From Promicromonospora sukumoe 327MFSha3.1 (GTDB taxonomy: Bacteria; Actinomycetota; Actinomycetes; Actinomycetales; Cellulomonadaceae), in assembly GCF_000385135.1 (NCBI RefSeq), contig NZ_ARQM01000011.1:124001-188000 (forward strand): a stretch of 64,000 nucleotides of DNA. Direction: 5' to 3'. The notes beneath the pieces were generated by a model. It was not told where the DNA came from. It worked only from the letters and a program-made list of their open reading frames with translations, and searched no databases. How positions within the stretch are numbered: the stretch's first letter is position 1; each line of letters opens with the position of its first letter. The position numbers were made by a program, and so were the translations under genes. Shown here piece by piece: positions 42,570-50,229 of the stretch.

Positions 42570-43463
42570 TCAGTCCCGGCTCAGCAGGTCCCGCGCCTCG
42601 CCCAGCACCTCGGCGAGCCGCACCAGGTCCGGGTCGTCCTCGGTCGGCTGGATCGCCACGGTGTCCGCGCCGGCCGCGGCGAACCGGCGCACGCCCTCGG
42701 CCAGCGCCAGGGCGTCGCCCCAGAGCGCGTGGCCCGCCAGCCGCTCGTCGTCGGCCACGTCTTGGCCCCAGGAGGTGAGCTCGGCGCGCAGCCGGGCGGC
42801 GGCGTCCGGCCCTGTGCCGCCGCACACGAACTGGATCACCCGGAACGCCTCGCCGTTCCGGCCGGCAGCGGCCCGCCCCTCGGCGACCCGCTCCAGCGCG
42901 GCGGGCAGACCGACAAGGCCCACCGAGCCCTCCAGCACCACGCCGTCGCCCACCTCGCCCGCGAGCCGCAGGGACTTGGGCCCGGTCGCGGCGACCGGCA
43001 CCTCCACGGGCACAGCGGGCGGCCAGTCCAGCTTCACGTCGTCGAGGTTCACGTACCGGCCCGACGTCGTCACGCGCTCCCCGGCCAGCAGCGTGCGCAG
43101 CGTCGTCGCGTACTCCCGCATGAGCGTCAGGGGCGACGCCGCGCGGGCGCCCACCTGCCCCATCCAGGACTGCACGCCGTGCCCGATCCCCGGGATCAGC
43201 CGGCCCGGGAACATGCCGTCCACCGTCGCGACCTCCATCGCGGTGAGCGCGACGTTCCGCAGCGGCGTCGGCATCACGCCGATCCCCACGCGGACCCGCT
43301 CGGTGGCGGCCAGGATCGCGCTCGCCGCGGAGATGCCGCCGGTCTGGAAGCAGTCCTCCCAGAGCCAGATCTCCTCGATCCCCGCGGCCTCGATCGCGCG
43401 GGCGAGCGGGATGACGCGGGACGGCGGGGTCGAGGGGCGGATGATGCACGCCAGTGTGGTCAT
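42570..43463 (-). CDS. LLM-class F420-dependent oxidoreductase
   Basis: A 297-aa luciferase-like TIM-barrel enzyme. The F420-type signature is in AIEAAGIEEIWLWEDCF, RVGIGVMPTPLRN and FPGRLIPGIGHGVQSWM, with VPVAATGPKSLRLAGEVGDGVVL. This group uses deazaflavin F420 rather than FMN, as is common in actinobacteria. The start is ATG 43463; an upstream in-frame GTG at 43469 is possible. The regulator that follows on the same strand may control it. Substrate unknown. Confidence 0.9.
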   Translation of the reverse strand: MTTLACIIRPSTPPSRVIPLARAIEAAGIEEIWLWEDCFQTGGISAASAILAATERVRVGIGVMPTPLRNVALTAMEVATVDGMFPGRLIPGIGHGVQSWMGQVGARAASPLTLMREYATTLRTLLAGERVTTSGRYVNLDDVKLDWPPAVPVEVPVAATGPKSLRLAGEVGDGVVLEGSVGLVGLPAALERVAEGRAAAGRNGEAFRVIQFVCGGTGPDAAARLRAELTSWGQDVADDERLAGHALWGDALALAEGVRRFAAAGADTVAIQPTEDDPDLVRLAEVLGEARDLLSRD

Positions 43464-43490
43464 GGGCACACGCTGTCACGGGTCGAGCGG

Positions 43491-44486
43491 TCAGATCCAG
43501 CCCTTGCGCGCGGCGTGCCAGCCCAGCTGGATCCGGGTCGAGACCCCGGCGATGTCCATCAGCACCTTGACCCGGCGCTGCACTGTCCGCAGCGAGAGCC
43601 CGAGCTGGTTGGCCACCGACTGGTCCGTCAGGCCCACCAGCATCAGCCCGAGGATGCGGGCGTCCTGGTACTCGAGCTCGGCGGCGCCCGCCTGCTCGCC
43701 CGGCCGCGCGAACGGTGTCGCGTCCCGCCACACGGCGTCGAACAGGGCGATCAGGGCGTCGAGCAGGCCCGAGGGGTGGATGATCAGCGCACCCACCAGG
43801 TCCGGCGTGAGGCCCGAGTCCTCGGCGTCGACCACGGTCTGGATCGGCACGAACGCGAGCCGGCGGTCGATGATGAACAGCTTGATCGGCACCCGCTCCG
43901 AGAACCGGACCTCCTCGCCGTTCTCGATGGCCTCGGCGACGTCGTCGACGCGCATCATGCCCGTGTCGAGGAACACGCGGTCCACCACCACCCGGTACCG
44001 GACGCCGCGGGCCACGGCCTGGTCCTCCGCGGTGTTGTCCTCGGCGGACATCACGAAGACCGGCGGCTTGGTGAACGACTCGACGGTCTCGCGCGCGCCG
44101 AGCTGGAGCTGCATGATGCGGTGCTTCACGGCGTCGGCCCCGCGCACCACGTCCACCACGTCGGTGGCCGGACGCAGCGCCGACGAGCGCCGGAAGTCCT
44201 CCTCCAGCTCGATCAGCTCGACCTGCGCCGCGCGGATCTCGTCCTTGCGCCGGGCCAGCAGCGCGCCCAGCGCGATCTCGGGCGGGGCGGCCTGGAAGCG
44301 GGAGTCGTCCGCGCTCTGCCGAGCCGCCAGCCCGTGGTTCTCCAGGGTGCGCAGCACGTCGAGCGCGTCCCCCGGGTCGCAGCCGAGCCGCTGGGCCAGC
44401 TCCGCGGCGTCGAGCGAGGGTGAGGCCACGAGCTCGCGATACGCGAGCGACTGCGACTTGGTCAGGCCGAGCACGTCACTGAGCAT
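43491..44486 (-). CDS. TrmB/LuxR-type regulator
   Basis: A 331-aa regulator. An N-terminal TrmB-like winged helix (about 5-60, LGLTKSQSLAYRELVASP, AAELAQRLGCDPGDALDVLRTLE) is followed by a coiled region (about 80-105), a ligand/effector domain (about 120-245) and a C-terminal LuxR-type HTH (about 270-325, ILGLMLVGLTDQSVANQLGLSLRTVQRRV). This double-HTH layout is an actinobacterial family. ATG 44486 follows GGGAGGATGCC. It lies 27 bases upstream of the LLM gene on the same strand, a likely two-gene unit. Confidence 0.88.
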   Translation of the reverse strand: MLSDVLGLTKSQSLAYRELVASPSLDAAELAQRLGCDPGDALDVLRTLENHGLAARQSADDSRFQAAPPEIALGALLARRKDEIRAAQVELIELEEDFRRSSALRPATDVVDVVRGADAVKHRIMQLQLGARETVESFTKPPVFVMSAEDNTAEDQAVARGVRYRVVVDRVFLDTGMMRVDDVAEAIENGEEVRFSERVPIKLFIIDRRLAFVPIQTVVDAEDSGLTPDLVGALIIHPSGLLDALIALFDAVWRDATPFARPGEQAGAAELEYQDARILGLMLVGLTDQSVANQLGLSLRTVQRRVKVLMDIAGVSTRIQLGWHAARKGWI

Positions 44487-44616
44487 GGCATCCTCCCGCC
44501 GGATGAATTTCACAGCGCCGTGGCGAGGATACGCCAGGGAGGCCCTCTGAGACGTCCTGGTTTGTCCGGTCCTGGCACGTACCGGCAGCGCCGGGCCGAT
44601 TGGTAGCCTCCCGAGC

Positions 44617-45477
44617 GTGAGCACCGAAGACGTGAGCTTCCTCGCGCAGGGCGGCGCGCGGGTCGCGGGCCGCTGGTTCCTGCCCGACGGCGATGTGGCC
44701 GGTGTCGTGGCGATCGCCCCCGCCATGGCCATGCCGATGCGGTTCTACCGGCACACCGCCGCCTGGCTCGCCGAGCGCGGGCTCGCGGTGCTCACCTTCT
44801 CCTACCGCGGTTCGGAGCCGGACCTCTACGGCCCCCTGCGGGACTCCGCGGCAACGGCCCTCGACTGGTACCACGACGCCGAGGCCGCCGCCGCGCACGC
44901 CCGCACCCGGGCCGACGCCGCCGGCGTGCCGCTCACGTGGGTCGGCCACTCGTTCGGCGGCCAGAGCCTGGGCTTCCTGGCCGACGTCGGCGTGGACCGC
45001 TGTGTCATGGTGGCCTCCGGCACGGGCTGGCGGGGCAAGGCGGCGCCCGCCATCCGGACCTGGTCGCCGCTGCTCTGGCGCGTCATCGCGCCGGCCGCGA
45101 CCGCGGTGGCGGGCTACTACCCGGGCCGCCGGCTCCGGATCCTGGACGACCTGCCCGCGGGCGTCATGCGCCAGTGGGGCCGCTGGTGCCTGCACCCCGA
45201 CTACCTGTTCAGCGAGCACCCCGAGCTGCGCGACCGGTTCGCGAAGGTCGAGACGCCGGTCACCGCGCTGTGGACCGCGGACGACGAGCTGATCTCCCCG
45301 GAGTCGATCCGGTACTGGAGCCGCGAGTTCCCCGGCACCGAGATGGAGCTCGTCGAGATGCGGGCGGCCGACCACGGCCTGACCCGCATCGGGCACTCGG
45401 GCTTCTTCCGCCCCAAGCGCGCCGTCCTGTGGGAAAAGGTGCTCCTCCCGCGCGTGGCCCTCCGCACGCCGGCGTGA
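44617..45477 (+). CDS. Alpha/beta hydrolase
   Basis: A 286-aa hydrolase. It has SYRGSEPDLYGP, the nucleophile elbow VGHSFGGQSLG, Asp in WTADDELISPES and His in RAADHGLTRIGHSGFF, so the triad is intact. It resembles YheT/serine-aminopeptidase-type hydrolases. TAGCCT (44604-44609) lies about 7 bases before the GTG, so the transcript is probably leaderless. Divergent from the TrmB/LuxR regulator. Confidence 0.87.
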   Translation: MSTEDVSFLAQGGARVAGRWFLPDGDVAGVVAIAPAMAMPMRFYRHTAAWLAERGLAVLTFSYRGSEPDLYGPLRDSAATALDWYHDAEAAAAHARTRADAAGVPLTWVGHSFGGQSLGFLADVGVDRCVMVASGTGWRGKAAPAIRTWSPLLWRVIAPAATAVAGYYPGRRLRILDDLPAGVMRQWGRWCLHPDYLFSEHPELRDRFAKVETPVTALWTADDELISPESIRYWSREFPGTEMELVEMRAADHGLTRIGHSGFFRPKRAVLWEKVLLPRVALRTPA

Positions 45478-45497
45478 GGTCCCCGCTCGCCCGCAGC

Positions 45498-45553
45498 CGA
45501 ACGTAGGGTCGCTCGCTCCAAGAGCCGTCCAGAGCCGACCAACCCTACGTTCG
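45498..45553. repeat. Inverted repeat between convergent genes
   Basis: CGAACGTAGGGT (45498-45509) and ACCCTACGTTCG (45542-45553) with a 32-base loop. Weaker than the other dyads here, but placed the same way between two gene ends. Confidence 0.55.
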
Positions 45554-45592
45554 TCTTGGGGGCGCCTTGTGGGCCCGCGGACAGGCCGCCCG

Positions 45593-46546
45593 TCAGAGCG
45601 GGCGGACCGTGCCCCGGAAGTGGCGGGTGTCCTTGCCGGACCGCCAGCCGTCGTACACGAACCCGGAGGCCACGTCCGCGCCACCCTCGGCGACGTCCGT
45701 CGCGTACCGGATCGCCACGTCGACCGTCCCGGGCAGCAGCACCGGGCGGAAGAACTCGACGGTCCACTCGTACGCCTCGCCGCGCCGCGCGGGCCCGACC
45801 TCGGCCAGCGCCCGCGCCGCGGAGTACATCCCGTGCGCGATCGTCCGCGGGAACCCGAACGCCTTGGCGCCCAGGTTCGACGTGTGGATCGGGTTCTGGT
45901 CGCCCGACACGGCCCCGTAGGCCCGGCCGGTCCCGGCGCCGAGCTTCCAGCGCGCGGTCGGCAGGGGCGCCGTCCACGCCTCGCGCGGGGACTCGTCGGC
46001 CGGGGCCGCGCCGTCGGGCGCCGTGAAGCCCTTGGCGAGGTAGGTCGAGACGCCCTGGTAGGCCGGGTCGCCGTCCACCAGCACCTCCGCGACCAGGTCG
46101 ACCTGGACGCCGCGCCGGTGGGCACGGGCGTCCTGCGCCCACGCCCGGACCTCGACGGTCTCGCCGAGCCGTACCGGGCGCAGCACCCGCACGACGTTCC
46201 GCAGGTGCACCATGCCGAGCAGCGGCAGCGGGAAGTCGCCGCGCACCATCACGGCCGTGGCCACCGGGAACGCGAGCACGTGCAGGAACCCGGCGGGCAG
46301 CACGTCGGACGACGGCTCGCCCAGCAGGTCCTGGTACGCCGCCAGGTGCGCCGCCTCGCCCGCGGTGTCCACGCGCGCGACGCGGTACGTCACCTCGGGC
46401 AGCCGGACCTCGCCCTTCGGACGCTTGCCGGCGGACCCGGCGACGCCCTTCGCGAACAGGCCGCCCAGCTTCGGCACCTCGGGCAGGTCGGTCACGCGGT
46501 ACGACGCCGGGGTCGTCACTGCGCTCTGCGTTCCTCGCACCGTCAC
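45593..46546 (-). CDS. MaoC-type (R)-enoyl-CoA hydratase (HtdX-like)
   Basis: A 317-aa double-hotdog dehydratase. The C-terminal domain carries the hydratase motif SGDQNPIHTSNLGAKAFGFPRTIAHGMY with catalytic Asp and His. The N-terminal hotdog (LGMVHLRNVVRVLRPVRLGETV) lacks it, as in HtdX. GTG 46546 overlaps the fabG stop (GTGA), which decides the start. It hydrates 2-enoyl-CoA in fatty acid metabolism. Gene order htdX-fabG4-fadA2 matches Mycobacterium Rv0241c-Rv0243. Confidence 0.9.
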   Translation of the reverse strand: MTVRGTQSAVTTPASYRVTDLPEVPKLGGLFAKGVAGSAGKRPKGEVRLPEVTYRVARVDTAGEAAHLAAYQDLLGEPSSDVLPAGFLHVLAFPVATAVMVRGDFPLPLLGMVHLRNVVRVLRPVRLGETVEVRAWAQDARAHRRGVQVDLVAEVLVDGDPAYQGVSTYLAKGFTAPDGAAPADESPREAWTAPLPTARWKLGAGTGRAYGAVSGDQNPIHTSNLGAKAFGFPRTIAHGMYSAARALAEVGPARRGEAYEWTVEFFRPVLLPGTVDVAIRYATDVAEGGADVASGFVYDGWRSGKDTRHFRGTVRPL

Positions 46547-47886
46547 TTGCCCACCATGTGCTGACCGCACACCCGCAGCGTCTGCCCGTTGATCCCGGCG
46601 GCCGGGCCGGACGCGAGGAAGGAGATCGCCTCGGCGATGTCGACCGGCAGGCCGCCCTGGCCCAGCGACGGCATCCGGCGTGCCACGGTGCGGGTGAGCG
46701 CCGGAACCTTCGCGGTCATCTCGGTCTCGATCCAGCCGGGCGCGACGGCGTTCGTCGTGCCGCCGGTGGCCGCGAGCACGGGGGCGCCCGCCGCAGCGTT
46801 CGCGATGACCCCGGCCTTCGTGTAGCCGTAGTTGGTCTGCCCGCGGTTGCCGGCCAGGCCGGTGGTCGAGGCCAGGGAGACGATCCGGAGCCCTTCGACA
46901 CCGGCCGCGAGCAGGCGCTCGTTGATCTGGAGCTGCGCCGTGAGGTTCACGGCGATCACCGGGTCCCACTTGTCCGCCGTCATGTTGGCGAGCAGCTTGT
47001 CGCGCGTGATGCCGGCGTTGTGCACCAGGATGTCCAGGCCACCGAGCGGCTTGGTCGCGGCCAGGATCTTGTCGGCGGCGTCGTCGGCGGTGATGTCGAG
47101 CTGCAGCGCGACGCCCCCGATCTCGTTCGCGACGGTCGCGAGCGACTCGCCGGCGGGCGGCACGTCGATCACGACCACCTTGGCGCCGTCCCGGGCCATC
47201 GTGCGGGCGATCGCCGCGCCGATGCCGCGCGCGGCGCCGGTGACGACGGCCACCTGGCCGGCCAGCGGGGCCTCCCAGTCGACCGGCCCCGCGGCGTCGG
47301 ACGGGCCGACGGGCAGGAGCTGGCCGTCCACGTACGCCGACTTGGCCGAGAGGAAGAAGCGCAGTGTCGCCACGGCCGAGGCGGAGTCGACGGCCGCGTC
47401 GCCCGTGAGCTGGATGCCGTTGGCCGTGGACCCGCCGCGCAGCTCCTTGCCGAGCGAGCGCACCAGGCCCTCGACGCCGCCGCGGGTCGCGGCCAGCACC
47501 GGGGCGTCGCCGTCGGCCACGGCGCGGGAGATGCTCACGACCCGGCCGTTGCCCGCCAGCCGCCGCAGCGTGCCGGCCACGGTGAGCACGGGCGCCGAGA
47601 CCGCCGCGGGCGTCTCGGCACCGGTCAGTACCAGCACGACGGCGCCGAACCGCTCGCCCTCGGCGGTCTCCGGGCTGCGGCGCACGTCGACGTCCCAGCC
47701 GGACAGGACCTTGGCGACGGCGTCCGCGTCACCGGCCGAGGCGTCGTCGGACACCACCAGGACCGGGCCCACGGTGAGCGGGCTGCCGGGGCGGTAGCGC
47801 CGGAGGATGGCGGGCTGGGGCAGGCCCAGCTTCTTGAAGACGGGCTTGAGCGTCCCGTTGGCCAGGTTGAGATAGCTGTCGGTCAC
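46543..47886 (-). CDS. fabG4: High-molecular-weight 3-oxoacyl-ACP/CoA reductase (FabG4-like)
   Basis: A 447-aa SDR with an extra N-terminal flavodoxin-like domain (about 1-205), as in mycobacterial FabG4. The catalytic SDR domain has VTGAARGIGAAIA, HNAG, a Ser in LASTTGLAGNRGQTNY, and Y-x3-K (YGYTKAG). It uses NADH/NAD and acts on 3-oxoacyl chains. GTG start; coupled to the MaoC gene. Shares an operon with the thiolase upstream. Confidence 0.92.
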   Translation of the reverse strand: MTDSYLNLANGTLKPVFKKLGLPQPAILRRYRPGSPLTVGPVLVVSDDASAGDADAVAKVLSGWDVDVRRSPETAEGERFGAVVLVLTGAETPAAVSAPVLTVAGTLRRLAGNGRVVSISRAVADGDAPVLAATRGGVEGLVRSLGKELRGGSTANGIQLTGDAAVDSASAVATLRFFLSAKSAYVDGQLLPVGPSDAAGPVDWEAPLAGQVAVVTGAARGIGAAIARTMARDGAKVVVIDVPPAGESLATVANEIGGVALQLDITADDAADKILAATKPLGGLDILVHNAGITRDKLLANMTADKWDPVIAVNLTAQLQINERLLAAGVEGLRIVSLASTTGLAGNRGQTNYGYTKAGVIANAAAGAPVLAATGGTTNAVAPGWIETEMTAKVPALTRTVARRMPSLGQGGLPVDIAEAISFLASGPAAGINGQTLRVCGQHMVGK

Positions 47887-47931
47887 GATGTCCTCTTCGA
47901 TTGCGTGGCGTACGGGCGGGCTCGGCCAGAC

Positions 47932-49254
47932 TTACACGGACTCGACGAGGGCCACCGCGCCCAGGCCGCCGGCCGCGCAGACCGAGATCAGCGCACGCGC
48001 CGGCCGGCCGGTCTCCTTGGCCTTCGCGGCGACCAGCTTGGCCGCCGTCGCGATGATGCGGCCGCCGGTCGCGGCGAACGGGTGGCCCGCGGCGAGCGAG
48101 GAGCCGTTCACGTTCAGCTTGCTGCGGTCCACCTTGCCGAACGCGCCGTCCAGCCCGAACTCCGTGCGGCAGTACTCCTCGTCCTCCCACGCGGCGAGCG
48201 TGGTCAGGACGGTGGAGGCGAACGCCTCGTGGATCTCGAGGAAGTCGAGGTCGTCCAGTGTGAGCCCGTTGCGGGCCAGCAGGCGCGGGACCGCCGCGAC
48301 CGGGGCCATGAGCAGGCCCTCGTGGCCGTGCACGAAGTCGACCGCCGCCGTCTCGGCGTCCACGAACTTCGCGAGGATCGGCAGCTCGCGCTCCTCCGCC
48401 CACGCCCGCGAGGCGAACAGGACGGCGGACGCGCCGTCGGTCAGCGGCGTGGAGTTGCCCGCGGTCATGGTGGCGGGGTCCGCCAGCTTGGCGCCGAACA
48501 CGGGCTTGAGCTTGGCGAGCTTCTCGAGCGAGGTGTCGGGGCGCAGGTTGTCGTCGCGGGTCAGGCCCTTGAACGGGGTGACCAGGTCGTCGAAGAAGCC
48601 GGCCTCCCACGCGCGGGCGAGGTTCTGGTGCGAGTTGTACGCGATCTCGTCCTGCGCCTCGCGGGTGATGCCCCACTTGGCCGTGGTGATGGCCTGGTGC
48701 TCGCCCATGGAGAGGTGGGTGCGCGGCTCGCCCGTGCTCGGGGTGGCCGGGGCCAGGTCCTTCGGACGGATCTGTAGCAGCGCCTTGACCTTGGCGCCGG
48801 TGGTCTTGGCGTGGTTGGCGTCCAGGAGCGCGGCGCGCAGCCGGTCGCTGACGACGATCGGCGCGTCCGACACGGTGTCGGTGCCACCGGCGATCGCGGA
48901 CTCGATCTGGCCGAGCTTGATCTTGTTCGTCACCGCGATGGCGGCCTCGAGGCCCGTGGCGCACGCCTGCTGCACGTCGTACGCGGGCGTGGTGGGCGCC
49001 AGGGAGGAGCCCAGGACGCTCTCGCGGATCAGGTTGAAGTTCTTGCTGTGCTTGAGCACCGCGCCGCCCACCACCTCACCCAGGCGCTCGCCCTGCAGGC
49101 CGAAGCGGGCGACGAGGCCCTCCAGAGCCGCGGTGAACATGTCCTGGTTGCTGGTCCGGACGTACTTCTTGCCGGCGCGGGAGAACGGGATGCGGTTGCC
49201 GCCGATGATCACGGCCTCGCGCGTGGACGGGACGGGGGAGGGGGTAGTGGACAC
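47932..49254 (-). CDS. fadA2: Acetyl-CoA C-acyltransferase (thiolase, FadA2-like)
   Basis: A 440-aa degradative thiolase. The acyl-Cys is in VQQACATGLEA, the His in NVNGSSLAAGHPFAATGGR and the second Cys in SVCAAGGLGAV. The insertion and the long form match FadI/FadA2. It cleaves 3-oxoacyl-CoA to acetyl-CoA. GTG start at 49254. First gene of the leftward unit, divergent from tetR with a shared operator. Confidence 0.94.
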   Translation of the reverse strand: MSTTPSPVPSTREAVIIGGNRIPFSRAGKKYVRTSNQDMFTAALEGLVARFGLQGERLGEVVGGAVLKHSKNFNLIRESVLGSSLAPTTPAYDVQQACATGLEAAIAVTNKIKLGQIESAIAGGTDTVSDAPIVVSDRLRAALLDANHAKTTGAKVKALLQIRPKDLAPATPSTGEPRTHLSMGEHQAITTAKWGITREAQDEIAYNSHQNLARAWEAGFFDDLVTPFKGLTRDDNLRPDTSLEKLAKLKPVFGAKLADPATMTAGNSTPLTDGASAVLFASRAWAEERELPILAKFVDAETAAVDFVHGHEGLLMAPVAAVPRLLARNGLTLDDLDFLEIHEAFASTVLTTLAAWEDEEYCRTEFGLDGAFGKVDRSKLNVNGSSLAAGHPFAATGGRIIATAAKLVAAKAKETGRPARALISVCAAGGLGAVALVESV

Positions 49255-49294
49255 GTCGCTGTTCCTTCTCGGTTCGTCGTCGGGGGCTTCGTCG

Positions 49295-49314
49295 GGTCGA
49301 GCCTTGTCGAGACC
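49295..49314 (+). repeat. Family C repeat, single element
   Basis: GGTCGAGCCTTGTCGAGACC in the divergent fadA2-tetR gap. It shows a one-base expansion against the copy at 30685. CGGGTTTCGACCCGGG follows at about 49331. Confidence 0.7.
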
Positions 49315-49372
49315 TTGGCAGGACGCGACCCGGGTTTCGACCCGGGTGGTGCCCAGGACTCACAGTACCTGA

Positions 49373-49392
49373 TACTCTCAGTCTCGTGAGAC
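49373..49392 (+). promoter_or_regulatory. TetR promoter/operator
   Basis: TACTCT (49373-49378) may be the -10 for the rightward genes, and the perfect dyad GTCTCGTGAGAC (49381-49392) covers the expected start site. TetR-family repressors commonly bind such dyads in divergent regions and control both sides, here beta-oxidation genes in both directions. Confidence 0.55.
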
Positions 49393-49435
49393 GAATCACA
49401 AGACCTCTAGCGAGTCAAGGTGGGGAGGCGGAGCG

Positions 49436-50170
49436 ATGAGTATCGGAGTCGACGGTCGTTCGACCCGCTGGGACGACCACCGCACGGCGCGTCGGGCAGA
49501 GCTCGTCCGTGCCGCGCGCAAGGCCGTGCACCGCCTGGGGCCTGCGGTCTCGATGGACGAGATCGCCGCCGCAGCGGGTACGTCCAAGTCGATCGTCTAC
49601 CGGTACTTCGACGACAAGGCCGGCCTGCGGCTCGCCGTCGCCGAGACCGTGGTCATGCAGATGCACGACGCGCTGCGCGCCGCCGCGCAGCAAGCGGACA
49701 ACCCCGAGATGGCGCTGCGCGAGATGGTGCGCGTCTACCTCGAGATGATCGAGAGCTCACCCAACGTCTACTGGTTCGTGACCCGGACCGCGATCGGTGG
49801 CAACGAGCCCGCTCCGGTCGAGAGCGGCCGTCGCGGCCGTCGTGCGCCGGCCCCCGCCGCCGACGACGCCGCGCCGACCTCGCCGGCCGACCTGCATCCC
49901 CTGGGCGCCTACCTCGACTCCGTGATCGAGCTCGTCGCCGAGCCGTTCGCGCGTGCCACCGACGTCCCTCCCGCCGACGCCGCGGCGTGGGCCGCCGGCG
50001 CCGTCGGCTTCGTGCGCGGCTCCGGCGAGTGGTGGCTCGGCCACCGCACCGTCGAGTCGACGCCGCTGACCCGTGAACAGCTCACCGAACGCGTGACGCT
50101 CTGGCTCTGGACCGGTCCGGTGGGCGTGCTCCACCAGGCCCGGCCCGGCGCGGCGCCCGCGACCGCCTGA
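49436..50170 (+). CDS. TetR-family repressor of the fatty acid genes
   Basis: A 244-aa regulator. The N-terminal HTH (about 20-66) has SMDEIAAAAGTSKSIVYRYFDDKAGLRLAV. The ligand domain is helical, with a low-complexity insertion at about 125-148 (SGRRGRRAPAPAADDAAPTS). ATG follows GGGGAGGCGGAGCG. Position between fadA2 and the acyl-CoA dehydrogenase suggests that it responds to acyl-CoA. Confidence 0.9.
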   Translation: MSIGVDGRSTRWDDHRTARRAELVRAARKAVHRLGPAVSMDEIAAAAGTSKSIVYRYFDDKAGLRLAVAETVVMQMHDALRAAAQQADNPEMALREMVRVYLEMIESSPNVYWFVTRTAIGGNEPAPVESGRRGRRAPAPAADDAAPTSPADLHPLGAYLDSVIELVAEPFARATDVPPADAAAWAAGAVGFVRGSGEWWLGHRTVESTPLTREQLTERVTLWLWTGPVGVLHQARPGAAPATA

Positions 50171-50229
50171 TCCCGACCCACCCTCCCGACACCAGACCTG
50201 GCCCTCCGGCCGAACACCGAGGAGAACCG